DNA of 32,044 nucleotides from Bacteroidota bacterium (GCA_003151745.1 PLYJ01000264.1:1-32044), one strand, 5' to 3'; shown: positions 5,098-14,206, counted from the first letter of the stretch. Notes: generated by a model from the letters alone, not told the origin. Program-made: numbers and translations.

Positions 5098-7355
5098 ATG
5101 AAAAAACAAATTCTCTCTTTCTCTCTTTCTCTCTTTCTCTCTTTCGCTCTTTCGCTCTCGTAGCGGCATTTTTAAAATTAGTATTCATCCCGCAATTTGC
5201 ATCAGGACAAAACACCCGCATCTGGGGTACTTACTACGGTGGTTACAACACGGACTCTGAACATGGCATAGCCTCCGATGAAGCTGGAAATGTGTATATG
5301 ACAGGGAGCACCCAAAGCCCCGGTTTGGCTTCGGGAGGATTTCAGGACACGTTAGGAGCGGGAAATATAAACAGCACGAGTGCATTCCTTGTAAAATTTG
5401 ATGCCAATGGGAATCGTCTTTGGGCTACTTATTACAGTGGGGAAATTGGTACTATAGCTTCTTCCGTAGCAACCGATGCATCAGGTAATGTATATATGGC
5501 CGGATTTACCTTCGATACCGCAGGCGTCGCCTCAGGTGGCTTTCAAAATACTTACGGTGGTAATGAAGATGCCTTCCTTGTAAAATTTGATGCCAATGGT
5601 AACCGCCTCTGGGCTACCTACTACGGTGGAGCGGGCCAGGAGGCTGCTAATAGTGTAACAATCGATGCTGTGGGAAATGTGTACCTGGCTGGACAGACCA
5701 ACAGTAGCGACAGCAACGTAATTGCCTCTTCAGGAGGGTTTCAGACTACTTATGGTGCAGGTATAATTTTTAATTCAAATGCCTTCCTTGTAAAATTTGA
5801 TGCCAATGGCAACCGCATTTGGGCTACTTATTACGGGGGAGCCGGGCGCACAGAAGCTATGAGCGTAGCAACCGATGCTACAGGAAATGTGTATATAGGA
5901 GGAACAACTATCAGCACCGACAGCATCGCCTCGGGAGGGTTTCAGGATACTTTAAGAGGAAATGCTGACGCCTTCCTTGTAAAATTTGATTCTAATGGCA
6001 ACCGTATTTGGGCTACTTACTATGGGGGAGTGGGTAGTGATGGCAGTAATTCCATAGCAACCGATGCTACAGGAAATGTGTATATAGGAGGAACAACTAC
6101 CAGCACCAACAGTATCGCCTCGGCGGGATTTCAGGATACTTTAAAGGGAAACAATGATGCCTTCCTTGTAAAATTTGATGGGGCCGGTAACCGCCTATGG
6201 GCTACTTATTACGGAGATAAAAATACCAATGGCTGGAGCGTAGGCACCGATGCTGTGGGAAATGTGTTTCTGGCGGGAACAACAAACACCTGTCCCAGTA
6301 CCAATATCGGCTGGAGAGGGTTTCAAGATTCTTGCATCTATTCTTATGGAGATGCCGAAGATTTGTTGGTGTTTCTGGTGAAGTTTGATACCAGCGGTAA
6401 CCGTCAATGTGCTACCTATTATGGACAAATCGAAAAAGGGCAAACAACAAGTCTTACTTTGGATAATGCACAAAATGTGTATTTGGCATCAAATACCGAG
6501 TGGGGCGATAGCTACGCTGACATTGCTTCTGGCGGCTTTCAAATGAATTATGCTGGTCCGTCAGGTGGTTATGATGCCTACCTTGTAAAGTTTTGCCCGT
6601 GCAGTAATTGCATTATTGCAGCTAATTTTCAATCAAGTGACTCGACCTTCTGCTCCAGTGAATGTATTAATTATACTGATCTTAGTATAAACGCCACTTC
6701 ATGGCAATGGAGCTTCCCCGGCGGCACTCCTTCGTCAAGCACAATTCAAAATCCCCAAGGTATATGTTATGATTCTGCAGGCACTTTTGATAGTAGGCTT
6801 ATCGCTTCCAATGGCACCGGCACTGATACGCTTACTTTTACCAATCATATCAAAGTATTTGCTTCTCCGCCAACGCCTGTAATAAGACAGCATCATGATT
6901 CGCTGTTTTGCACTACCGATCCGACATACACTTCTTATCAATGGTATGATAGTACAACACTTATTCCCGGCGCTACTGATACGTTCCTCGTTGTTACTCA
7001 CGGCGGCAATTACAATGTGGCTGTAACAAATGAGTTTGGCTGTAAGATTTCAGTAGGTATTACTATCGCCAATAACGTAGGCATCAATGAGTTTTCTACT
7101 AACAATTATATTTCTCTTTCTCCTAATCCTGCTTTCGATCAACTCACTATTCACATTTCCTACTCTCACATTAAAGGTACAGCAACTCTTTCTATAATAA
7201 ATCTGCTTGGGCAAGAAATGCTCTCTTGCTCCCTTCTCCTTGGGAGAGGGGTTGGGGGTGAGGCCATTTATGTTGGCAATCTTCCTTCCGGTATATATTT
7301 TGTTCAGGTTGCCGGAGAGAAAGAAAGATGGGCAGCGAAGTTTATTAAAGAATAG
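5098..7355 (+). CDS. SBBP seven-bladed propeller protein, T9SS-sorted, putatively phase-variable (out of frame here)
   Basis: From ATG at 5098 the reading MKKQILSFSLSLFLSFAL stops at TAG 5161, because six 8-bp units (5111-5158) shift the frame. The downstream frame is open from the same repeats through 7355. Removing one unit joins them into ~749 aa with a plausible signal peptide ending FASGQ. The mature part has seven SBBP-type blades, each with [GA]TYYG, a GNVY strand and AFLVKFDANGNR-like ends, then a Cys-rich link, PKD- and Ig-like domains and a T9SS sorting domain ending GIYFVQVAGEKERWAAKFIKE. The only start in the long frame without the repeat is GTG at 5292, which would delete half of blade 1 and the export signal. 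It is predicted to be exported and surface-attached; the ligand is unknown. An 8-bp copy-number change would switch it on or off. Confidence 0.82.
5111..5158 (+). repeat. Octanucleotide tandem repeat in signal-peptide region
   Basis: Four perfect copies of TTCTCTCT are followed by two copies of TTCGCTCT. The unit length is not a multiple of three, so gain or loss of a copy changes the frame. Five or eight copies would put the ATG at 5098 in frame with the propeller; the six seen here do not. Confidence 0.92.
7226..7264 (+). repeat. G/C-rich palindromic repeat inside the T9SS tail (copy 1)
   Basis: The stretch CTCCTTGGGAGAGGGG plus TTGGGGGTGAGGC closely matches the intergenic copy at 17247-17284. 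It is read in frame as SLLLGRGVGGEA between two conserved parts of the sorting domain (GQEMLS and NLPSGIYF), so it looks like a tolerated insertion. Confidence 0.75.
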
Positions 7356-7361
7356 GGCTAT

Positions 7362-7691
7362 TTATATTTTCTCCAGCCGCACCGCAGTGCCGTAAGCAAG
7401 CACTTCAGTAATGCCATTCATTACTTCGTTTGCATCGTAGCGCATGCCTATCACCCCGGCGGCGCCCATTTGTTCGGCATGTTGCACCATTTCATCGAAG
7501 GCATCGCTTCTTGTTTTTTCGCATAGCTCCTTATATATGCTGATGTTTCCGCCCAGCAGGCTTTGCAATCCTCCTGCAATGTTCCCGATAATGCTCCTGG
7601 AGCGAACGGTAATGCCGCGTACTATGCCAAGTGATTCTGTAATCCTATAGCCGTCAAGGGTGAGGGCTGTGGTAATCATTCTTCTGTCCAT
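7362..7691 (-). CDS. YbjQ/UPF0145 family protein
   Basis: The product is 109 aa. The family pattern is complete: MITTALTLDGYRITESLGIVRGITVRS, then a central SIIGNIAGGLQSLLGG, the Cys-containing helix YKELCEKTRSDAFDEM, and AGVIGMRYDANEV with a final AYGTAVRL strand. YbjQ proteins form small pentamers and are annotated as putative heavy-metal-binding; the true role is unknown. The start could be ATG at 7691 or, four codons later, ATG at 7679, where the family usually begins. It converges with the SBBP gene, 6 nt after its stop. Confidence 0.9.
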   Translation of the reverse strand: MDRRMITTALTLDGYRITESLGIVRGITVRSRSIIGNIAGGLQSLLGGNISIYKELCEKTRSDAFDEMVQHAEQMGAAGVIGMRYDANEVMNGITEVLAYGTAVRLEKI

Positions 7692-7822
7692 AGGTTTTAG
7701 TTTTTAGTTTTCAAAGGTAGTTTTAAAACGTTATACGTTATTGGTTATAAGTTATACGGAGGTTAAACTCTATGTCACGGGTCAAATAAGTTGATGCTAT
7801 TAAATAATTACCGTCCTTCTTT

Positions 7823-7915
7823 CTTCTTCAATCAAATGTTCTTCATTCTTATATCAAAAACAATCCCGCACGTGCGGGACAGATTGAAGAGCATTAGAAC
7901 ATTCGATTGAAGAAG
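7823..7915. repeat. 19-bp inverted repeat enclosing a G/C palindrome
   Basis: The arms 7823-7841 and 7897-7915 are inverted copies with one mismatch. The centre contains the palindrome TCCCGCACGTGCGGGA (7864-7879), which recurs inside folP. Words between the arms also pair partly. It may act as a terminator for folP or ybjQ transcription or be a mobile palindrome. The 270-bp spacer 7692-7961 holds no gene; its ends carry short ATAACTTATA-type words in opposite orientation. Confidence 0.8.
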
Positions 7916-7961
7916 TAAATCAACAGCTATGACCAATGACCAAGCTCTATCCCCATATAAC

Positions 7962-8837
7962 TTATAATATATAACTATTAACGTGTTCAACCAGCTTAAT
8001 TGCCTCCACTGCTTCCTTCACATCATGCACACGAAGAATATTCGCTCCCTTCATTAATGCAATGGTGTTGAGTACGGTGGTTCCATTCAATGCTTCTGCG
8101 GCTTTTATATTCAGAACTTTATTAATCATTGACTTTCTTGAAACACCTGCCATAACAGGACAGTCCAACATGCGGAAAAGATCAAGATGCTTAAGAAGCG
8201 AGTAATTGTGTTCATTCGTTTTCCCAAAGCCAAAGCCCGGGTCAATAATTATATCATGAACGCCTTTTGACCAAAGCTGATTCACCCGCTCAATGAAATA
8301 GTTGAGTACTTCCTTAACCACATCCTCATAATGAGGTTCTCGTTGCATGGTTTGCGGAGCGCCCTGAATATGCATTAATATATAAGGAACTTTTAATTCA
8401 GCGATGGTGTCGAACATGCCGGGATCAATTGTTCCGCCGGAAACATCATTAACAATATCCACACCTTCATGCACAGCTGCTTTAGCCACTTCAGCATAAA
8501 ATGTATCAACAGAGAAAACAGCATCGGGAAAGTTCCTTCTCAATAATCTTAAAGCAGGCATTAATCTGTTCGATTCTTCGTTTGCAGTCAAAAATGTTGC
8601 ACGAGGCCTGGTAGATTGCGCTCCGACATCAATGATAGCTGCCCCATCGCTCAACATCTTTTCAACCTGCGCCAACATGTCTTTATCATCAACGTATCTT
8701 CCACCATCAAAGAAAGAATCAGGAGTGATATTAAAAACACCCATTACCACGGGTGTTGATAAATCCAATAACGTGCCTCTGCAGTTCAATCCCGCACGTG
8801 CGGGATTCCTGCTATTGAAAAATGTATCTTGCAGCAC
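7962..8837 (-). CDS. folP: Dihydropteroate synthase
   Basis: The product is 291 aa and joins p-aminobenzoate to 6-hydroxymethyl-dihydropterin diphosphate in folate synthesis (the sulfonamide target). Family motifs are intact: VVMGVFNITPDSFFDGG, IIDVGAQSTRP, VDIVNDVSGG, LMHIQGAPQTMQ, IIIDPGFGFGKTNEHN, and PVMAGVSRKSMI. The start is GTG at 8837, with a -7 box at 8869-8876. Residues 11-17 (NPARAGL) are encoded by a 20-bp perfect palindrome (8788-8807), between a conserved-looking N-terminus and LNCRGTLLDLSTP. This looks like an in-frame repeat insertion in a non-catalytic N-terminal tail. It is divergent from the BT_3928-type gene. Confidence 0.96.
   Translation of the reverse strand: MLQDTFFNSRNPARAGLNCRGTLLDLSTPVVMGVFNITPDSFFDGGRYVDDKDMLAQVEKMLSDGAAIIDVGAQSTRPRATFLTANEESNRLMPALRLLRRNFPDAVFSVDTFYAEVAKAAVHEGVDIVNDVSGGTIDPGMFDTIAELKVPYILMHIQGAPQTMQREPHYEDVVKEVLNYFIERVNQLWSKGVHDIIIDPGFGFGKTNEHNYSLLKHLDLFRMLDCPVMAGVSRKSMINKVLNIKAAEALNGTTVLNTIALMKGANILRVHDVKEAVEAIKLVEHVNSYIL
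8788..8807. repeat. 20-bp perfect palindrome within folP
   Basis: AATCCCGCACGTGCGGGATT is self-complementary over all 20 bases. Its 16-bp core recurs exactly at 7864-7879 downstream of the same gene. Here it is translated in frame as part of the FolP N-terminus. Confidence 0.9.
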
Positions 8838-8868
8838 CTTTTTTAATGAATATTGATTAGCGACATGA

Positions 8869-8876
8869 CAAAAGTA
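8869..8876 (-). promoter_or_regulatory. Putative folP promoter -7 box
   Basis: TACTTTTG on the minus strand matches TANNTTTG, with a TTTG 15 bp further upstream. The predicted leader to the GTG at 8837 is about 25 nt. Confidence 0.45.
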
Positions 8877-8940
8877 TTCACTTTTGATTCACAAACCGAT
8901 TTTAACTTGCGGCTCAATTTATAAACTGTAAACTTTTCGA

Positions 8941-10062
8941 ATGAAAACACTTGCTAATATATCGCGCCTTCTGGTCGGTGTGCTCTTTATTATTTCCGGT
9001 TTTATTAAAGCCAACGATCCGCTTGGGTTCTCTTACAAGCTGGATGAGTATTTTGTTGTCTTTCACATGGAGTGGCTGAGTCATATCTCACTGGCTTTGG
9101 CAATTCTTATTTGTGCTGCCGAGATAGGGCTTGGCGTAGCAACACTAATGGGCGCAAGAATGAACTTTACAGCATGGTCTCTTTTACTAATGATTATTTT
9201 CTTCACCTTCCTTACTTTCTATTCCTGGTACTTTAATAAAGTAACTGATTGCGGATGCTTTGGCGATGCGCTTCACCTTACGCCGCTTCAATCGTTTGAA
9301 AAGGATTTGGTGCTGCTCGTACTTATCCTTTTTATTTTTATCGGCAGGAAAAGCATTAGTCCTCTGCTTGGTGATATGCCTTCAACGGTAGTTTCATGGC
9401 TTGGCTTTGCAGGGTCATTGTTTTTCTCCATTCAATGCTATCGTCATCTGCCGATGATTGATTTTCGCCCTTACAAGATCGGCAAAAACATACAAGAGGG
9501 CATGAAGCTGCCGCCGAATGCTAAAAAAGGAAAGGTGGAAATGGTGTTTATATATAAGCACAATGGAAAGGAAGTAGAGTTGACTACGGAACAGATCAGC
9601 ACCATTGATTCAACCTATCAGTATGTTGATCGTAAGGATAAGATGCTGGAAGAAGCCGACAAACCCGCCATTCATGATTTCACTATCACTGACATGCAAG
9701 GATCGGACTATACTGAAGACATCCTTAACAACCCCAACTACTATTTCTTCCTTGTCGCATATCAACTGGATAAAACCGATGCTAAAGTACAAGGCAAGAT
9801 CAACGACTTTGTTAATTTATGTGATCAGAACAAAATAAAATTTATCGGGCTTACGTCTTCTTCGCCGAAAGAAGTGGATGCTTTCCGCCATGAGCATAAT
9901 TCCATGTTCCCGTATTATAACGCTGATGCCACAACGCTCAAAACCATGATTCGCTCCAATCCCGGTCTCATGCTTCTTAAACACGGAACTGTAATTGCTA
10001 TGTGGCATTACAACGATTTCCCAAGTTTTGATGATGTGAAGATAACTTATTTGGGAAAATAA
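8941..10062 (+). CDS. BT_3928-family DoxX/MauE-like membrane protein with thioredoxin-like C-terminal part
   Basis: The product is 373 aa. Residues 1-166 contain about five hydrophobic segments (~5-22, 46-70, 77-98, 122-136, 150-166) in a DoxX/MauE-like arrangement with FISGFIKANDPLGF near the N-terminus. A CGC motif at 104-106 (DCGCFGD) lies after the third segment. The remaining ~200 residues are soluble and resemble a thioredoxin-fold domain (FFLVAYQLDKTDAKV..., KFIGLTSSSPKEVDAFR, PGLMLLKHGTVIAMWH) without an obvious CxxC. The family is conserved in Bacteroidota and may supply reducing power or assist folding at the membrane; this is inferred from domains. It is divergent from folP and lies before tpiA. 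Confidence 0.88.
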   Translation: MKTLANISRLLVGVLFIISGFIKANDPLGFSYKLDEYFVVFHMEWLSHISLALAILICAAEIGLGVATLMGARMNFTAWSLLLMIIFFTFLTFYSWYFNKVTDCGCFGDALHLTPLQSFEKDLVLLVLILFIFIGRKSISPLLGDMPSTVVSWLGFAGSLFFSIQCYRHLPMIDFRPYKIGKNIQEGMKLPPNAKKGKVEMVFIYKHNGKEVELTTEQISTIDSTYQYVDRKDKMLEEADKPAIHDFTITDMQGSDYTEDILNNPNYYFFLVAYQLDKTDAKVQGKINDFVNLCDQNKIKFIGLTSSSPKEVDAFRHEHNSMFPYYNADATTLKTMIRSNPGLMLLKHGTVIAMWHYNDFPSFDDVKITYLGK

Positions 10063-10071
10063 TAACAATAA

Positions 10072-10201
10072 TGTTTACAGTTTACTGTTCTGTGAATATG
10101 TCTTCCCTCGTTGCACTTCAGAGTAGATATATAATACACTTCGCTGTTATTTCTAAAATAAAGGTCCAGACGCTAACTTGTAAACTGTAAACCGTAAACC
10201 G
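10072..10201. repeat. GTTTAC/GTAAAC inverted words flanking the spacer before tpiA
   Basis: TGTTTACAGTTTACTG (10072-10087) and TGTAAACTGTAAACCGTAAA (10179-10198) are mainly inverted copies of one short word, about 90 bp apart at the two ends of the spacer. A related word (AAACTGTAAAC) lies at 8922-8934. No gene is seen in this spacer. Confidence 0.65.
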
Positions 10202-10211
10202 AAGCATTTCA

Positions 10212-10970
10212 ATGAGAAATAAGATAATTGCCGGCAATTGGAAAATGAACCTCGACTGGCAGGAGGCAATGGAGCTTGGCAATAAAGTTGCTGCTTATGT
10301 GGAAGAAAGTACTAAGGCTGAAGTCATTCTCGCTGTGCCGTTCTTATATATCCCTGTTCTTTCTGAACTTACGGAAGAGCAGCCGAAGATTTCATTGGCA
10401 GCACAAAACTGTTCAGAGTACCGTAAGGGTGCATATACCGGTGAAGTATCTGCAAGCATGATTCGGTCAGCAGGTGCGAAGTATGTGATAGTCGGGCATT
10501 CCGAACGCAGGAAATATTTCAATGAAGGTAATGATGTATTGGCTGAGAAGGTAAGACGGGTATTGGAAAATGATTTGCAGCCCGTCTACTGTTGCGGTGA
10601 AACCCTTGAGGAACGCAATGCAGCCAATCATTTCGATGTGGTTACCACACAGCTTGAAACCGGGTTATTTCATGTAAACGATGACGGCATTGATAAATGC
10701 ATCATTGCTTACGAACCCGTTTGGGCAATCGGCACAGGCGTTAACGCCTCACCGGAGCAGGCACAGGAAATGCATCATTTCATACGCGAGCTGGTGAAAA
10801 GCAAATATGGAAACCACCTGAGTGACAAGATTTCTATCCTTTACGGAGGAAGCGTTACTTCCGAAAATGCTGAACAGCTTTTTAAATGCGCTGATGTGGA
10901 TGGGGGTTTGGTTGGCGGCGCTTCGCTCAAGGCAATTGAATTCTCTGAGATCATTGATGCGGCTTCTTAA
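10212..10970 (+). CDS. tpiA: Triose-phosphate isomerase
   Basis: The product is 252 aa, standard for TIM. It interconverts dihydroxyacetone phosphate and glyceraldehyde-3-phosphate in glycolysis and gluconeogenesis in the cytoplasm. Active-site residues are present: Asn9 and Lys11 (AGNWKMN), His96 (IVGHSERR), Glu168 (AYEPVWAIGTG, followed by the loop-6 lid) and the phosphate-binding GGSV (~212-215) and GGLVGGASL. The ATG is the natural start for this family. The helicase gene follows after 86 nt with its own -7 box. Confidence 0.97.
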   Translation: MRNKIIAGNWKMNLDWQEAMELGNKVAAYVEESTKAEVILAVPFLYIPVLSELTEEQPKISLAAQNCSEYRKGAYTGEVSASMIRSAGAKYVIVGHSERRKYFNEGNDVLAEKVRRVLENDLQPVYCCGETLEERNAANHFDVVTTQLETGLFHVNDDGIDKCIIAYEPVWAIGTGVNASPEQAQEMHHFIRELVKSKYGNHLSDKISILYGGSVTSENAEQLFKCADVDGGLVGGASLKAIEFSEIIDAAS

Positions 10971-11031
10971 AAGAAGATTAAGCATCGTGCAAAACTTTCC
11001 TTCTCTTTCATCAACCCTCGTCCTAAAAAAG

Positions 11032-11039
11032 TACTTTTG
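11032..11039 (+). promoter_or_regulatory. Putative promoter -7 box of the UvrD/PcrA gene
   Basis: TACTTTTG matches TANNTTTG and lies 17 nt before the ATG at 11057. No clear -33 element is seen. Confidence 0.45.
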
Positions 11040-11056
11040 CAAAAGAATAAATTTAA

Positions 11057-13411
11057 ATGACGGGGGACTACTTAGAACATCTTAACGAAGCGCAGCGTAA
11101 GGCAGTCATTCACACGGAAGGGCCTATAATGATCATTGCAGGTGCGGGATCGGGCAAAACGCGTGTGCTTACTTACCGTGTTGCACATTTGTTGCAGATG
11201 GGCGTGGACTCATTTAATATTCTCGCGCTTACTTTTACTAATAAGGCCTCGAAATCCATGCGGGAGCGCATTGCGAAGATTGCAGGCAATGAAGCGCGCA
11301 ACCTCTGGATAGGAACGTTTCACGCTGTGTTTGCTAAGATTCTCCGCATTGAAGGGCATAAGCTGGGCTATCCCCCTAATTTTACCATCTACGATACGGA
11401 CGATTGCAAGAGCCTCATGCGTGACATCCTGCGCGAACAAAACCTGGATGATAAAGTCTATAAGCCAAGCCTCGTGCTGAACCGCATCTCATCAGCCAAG
11501 AATAATCTTTACTCCTATAAAGAATATCAGGACAATATTGAGTTCACAAATGATGACCATCTGAGCGGCAAGCCGAAGATTGGGGAACTGTTTGAGCTAT
11601 ACGTGAAGCGTTGCCGCAAATCATCAGGCATGGATTTCGATGACCTGTTGGTGAACATGTTTGTGCTGCTACGCGACCATCCTGATGAACTGCATAAGTA
11701 CCAGCATAAGTTTAAATATATATTAGTTGATGAGTTTCAGGATACGAACTATGCGCAGTATATGATTTTGAAAAGGCTTGCTGCTGTGCATGAGAATATT
11801 TGCGTGGTAGGTGATGATGCACAGAGCATCTATGCTTTCCGCGGCGCCAACATCCAGAACATTCTTTCTTTTGAAAAGGATTATCCCGATTTGAATATCT
11901 TCAAGCTGGAACAGAATTACCGTTCCACTAAGAACATTGTAAGCGCTGCCAACAGCATCATCGCTAACAACAAGGCACAGATACCAAAGGAAGTGTGGAC
12001 GGAAAATGTAGTTGGAGAAAAGATAAAGCTGATGAAGGCGCTGAGTGATAATGAGGAAGGCAACATGGTGGCGAATTCTATCTTCGACGATAAAGTGAAT
12101 AACCAGATGCATAATCTGGACTTTGCTATCCTGTATCGTACCAATGCACAGAGCCGCGCAATGGAGGAAGCGTTGCGGAAGATGAACATTCCATACCGTA
12201 TATATGGCGGCCTTTCTTTTTACAAACGAAAGGAAATTAAAGACTTGTTGGCATATTTCCGTTTAGTGATCAATCACCATGATGAGGAAGCGTTGAAGCG
12301 CATCATCAATGTGCCGGCAAGGGCTATCGGCAAGACAACGATTGAAAAGATAACGGTGGTGGCAGGAGAGAAGGATAAAAGCTTGTGGGAGGTGATGGAA
12401 CAATTGTCCAGTGATCATGTTGGATTAAACAGCGGTACACGGGAGAAAATCGGCGAATTTATCACCATGATAAAAAGCTTTTCAGTGAAGTTGAAAGAGC
12501 TTAATGCATACGATCTTGCCAGTATTATTGCAACTTCTTCCGGGTTGCTTCGTGAATTGTATGCTGATAAAACGCCGGAAGGATTGAGTCGTTATGAAAA
12601 TATTCAGGAGTTGCTGAACGGAATAAAAGAGTTTACTGAAACAGGCAATTCAATTACTCCGCGCAATGACGAGGAGATGTATGATGATGATCCTGCTAAG
12701 CGCACGCTGGATGTTTTTATGCAGGATATCGCTTTGCTCACGGATGCTGATGAAGGTGATGACAACGACAATGACAAAGTATCCCTCATGACAATTCACG
12801 CTGCAAAAGGTTTGGAATTTCCTCATGTGTTTGTAGTGGGGCTGGAAGAAAATCTTTTTCCTTCGCAGCTTTCTGTTAACTCGCGTGAAGACCTGGAAGA
12901 AGAACGCCGGTTGTTTTACGTAGCAGTAACAAGAGGCGAACGAAAAGTGACTATTAGTTATGCAGCCAGCCGTTATCGTTGGGGTAATCTCATCAGTTGC
13001 GAACCGAGTCGTTTTGTTGAAGAGCTGGATCCCGAATATATGGAAGAAGTGGGAGGAAGAGGTTCTTCAGGCAGGGGAACCCGCATGAATGAAAATAATC
13101 ACGGTTGGAATAATGATTTCAGCAGAAGTAAAATTTTCAATAAGCAAACATCATTTAATTCAACACCACAGCCTGTCTTTAACCCCAAAGGTCATTTGAA
13201 AAAAATGAACTCATCGGATATAAAGAATTTTGTCGGCGAAGACGTAAGCAATATACAAGTAGGTATGGAAGTAGAGCATGGCCGCTTTGGCATTGGTAAG
13301 GTACTCCATTTAGAAGGAAAGAATCCTGATTTAAAAGCCACCATCTTTTTTGAAGGCATAGGGCAAAAGCAATTACTTCTTAAATTTGCCAAGCTTAAGA
13401 TCATTAGTTGA
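11057..13411 (+). CDS. pcrA: ATP-dependent 3'-5' DNA helicase, UvrD/PcrA type
   Basis: The product is 784 aa, typical of superfamily 1A UvrD/PcrA. Motifs in order: Q motif LNEAQRKAV (~9-17), Walker A AGAGSGKTR (28-36), Ia NILALTFTNKAS, II LVDEFQDTN (~225), III GDDAQSIYAFRGA, IV LEQNYRST, V VSLMTIHAAKGLEFPHVFV and VI FYVAVTRGERKVTISYA. The C-terminal ~50 residues (VGMEVEHGRFGIGKVLHLEG...) form the Tudor-like PcrA tail that in known enzymes contacts RNA polymerase. The enzyme unwinds DNA in nucleotide excision and mismatch repair and clears replication conflicts. uvrB lies in the same window but is not in an operon with it. Confidence 0.96.
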   Translation: MTGDYLEHLNEAQRKAVIHTEGPIMIIAGAGSGKTRVLTYRVAHLLQMGVDSFNILALTFTNKASKSMRERIAKIAGNEARNLWIGTFHAVFAKILRIEGHKLGYPPNFTIYDTDDCKSLMRDILREQNLDDKVYKPSLVLNRISSAKNNLYSYKEYQDNIEFTNDDHLSGKPKIGELFELYVKRCRKSSGMDFDDLLVNMFVLLRDHPDELHKYQHKFKYILVDEFQDTNYAQYMILKRLAAVHENICVVGDDAQSIYAFRGANIQNILSFEKDYPDLNIFKLEQNYRSTKNIVSAANSIIANNKAQIPKEVWTENVVGEKIKLMKALSDNEEGNMVANSIFDDKVNNQMHNLDFAILYRTNAQSRAMEEALRKMNIPYRIYGGLSFYKRKEIKDLLAYFRLVINHHDEEALKRIINVPARAIGKTTIEKITVVAGEKDKSLWEVMEQLSSDHVGLNSGTREKIGEFITMIKSFSVKLKELNAYDLASIIATSSGLLRELYADKTPEGLSRYENIQELLNGIKEFTETGNSITPRNDEEMYDDDPAKRTLDVFMQDIALLTDADEGDDNDNDKVSLMTIHAAKGLEFPHVFVVGLEENLFPSQLSVNSREDLEEERRLFYVAVTRGERKVTISYAASRYRWGNLISCEPSRFVEELDPEYMEEVGGRGSSGRGTRMNENNHGWNNDFSRSKIFNKQTSFNSTPQPVFNPKGHLKKMNSSDIKNFVGEDVSNIQVGMEVEHGRFGIGKVLHLEGKNPDLKATIFFEGIGQKQLLLKFAKLKIIS

Positions 13412-13532
13412 CTCGTTTTACTTATTATTACTACCTTGCAGCACTGTTTAAAGTAATAAGTTACTGAGTTATTTGCTCTTCGGAAAGAAACTCAACTTAA
13501 TGCGCTAACGCAATTAAACTGATCCCTTTATC

Positions 13533-13567
13533 AATTTATAATTCAAAATTTATAATTTATAATTTCC
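13533..13567. repeat. AATTTATAAT direct-word repeat before DUF4290 gene
   Basis: The word AATTTATAATT occurs three times in succession with small changes in the last ~35 bp before the DUF4290 ATG. It is one of several spacers of this kind. The remaining 13412-13532 shows no gene. Confidence 0.6.
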
Positions 13568-13570
13568 AAA

Positions 13571-14206
13571 ATGGAATATAACACGCAACGTGGTCATCTG
13601 ATCATTCCTGAATATGGTCGCAACATTCAAAAGATGGTGGAGCAAGCCATTGCCATCAAAGACCGTGAAGAACGCAACCGTTACGCACAGGCCATTATTG
13701 CCATCATGGGTTATCTCAACCCTGCATTGCGTGACATTGTGGATTTCAAACACAAGCTTTGGGATCACCTTTTTATTATTTCCAATTTTAAACTGGATGT
13801 TGATTCTCCTTACCCGATACCGGGTAAAAACACGCTTGTTGCAAAACCCAAGAAGGTGGCGTATCCAATTGGCAATATCAAATTCAGGCACTTCGGAAAA
13901 ATCATAGAAGATATGGTGAAGGAAGTTGCGCTGGTTGAAGACGAAGCAAAGCGTGATGCGCTCACCTACAATGTCGCCAACTTCATGAAGATGTCTTACC
14001 TTAACTGGAATCGTGATTCTGTGACGGATGAAACCATTATTGAGAATCTTGTGAAGTTATCCGGCAACAAGCTTAAGCCCAAAGAAGACATTCGGTTGAA
14101 TCACACAAATGAGTTGCTTGCAATCAATGCCAAGAGGAACGCTGCCAACAATACGAATATCAAGAAGAACAATAATAATAATAAGCATAAAAGAAGAAAG
14201 AAGTAA
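13571..14206 (+). CDS. DUF4290 domain protein
   Basis: The product is 211 aa. The N-terminal ~180 residues match the DUF4290 family recognised in Bacteroidota (EYNTQRGHLIIPEYGRNIQ at the start, YLNPALRDIVDFKHKLWDHLF centrally, and FRHFGKIIEDMV). The function is unknown. The C-terminus is low-complexity and basic (Asn runs followed by KHKRRKK), which suggests nucleic-acid or membrane-surface contact but proves nothing. The gene precedes murA, an arrangement I know from other Bacteroidota, so a link to cell-envelope growth is possible. Confidence 0.9.
   Translation: MEYNTQRGHLIIPEYGRNIQKMVEQAIAIKDREERNRYAQAIIAIMGYLNPALRDIVDFKHKLWDHLFIISNFKLDVDSPYPIPGKNTLVAKPKKVAYPIGNIKFRHFGKIIEDMVKEVALVEDEAKRDALTYNVANFMKMSYLNWNRDSVTDETIIENLVKLSGNKLKPKEDIRLNHTNELLAINAKRNAANNTNIKKNNNNNKHKRRKK

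Noticed and set aside
4913-5101. 62-aa ORF in the divergent spacer
   Set aside because: No promoter box, no recognisable pattern, and it runs through the paired 16-bp repeats.
5292-7355. GTG at 5292 as the true start of the SBBP gene
   Set aside because: It would remove the export signal and half of the first propeller blade, although upstream sequence in the same frame clearly encodes both.
7928-7941. Cloning-vector trace (AACAGCTATGACC resembles the M13 reverse primer site)
   Set aside because: The match is short and partial, and the flanks are ordinary genomic sequence.
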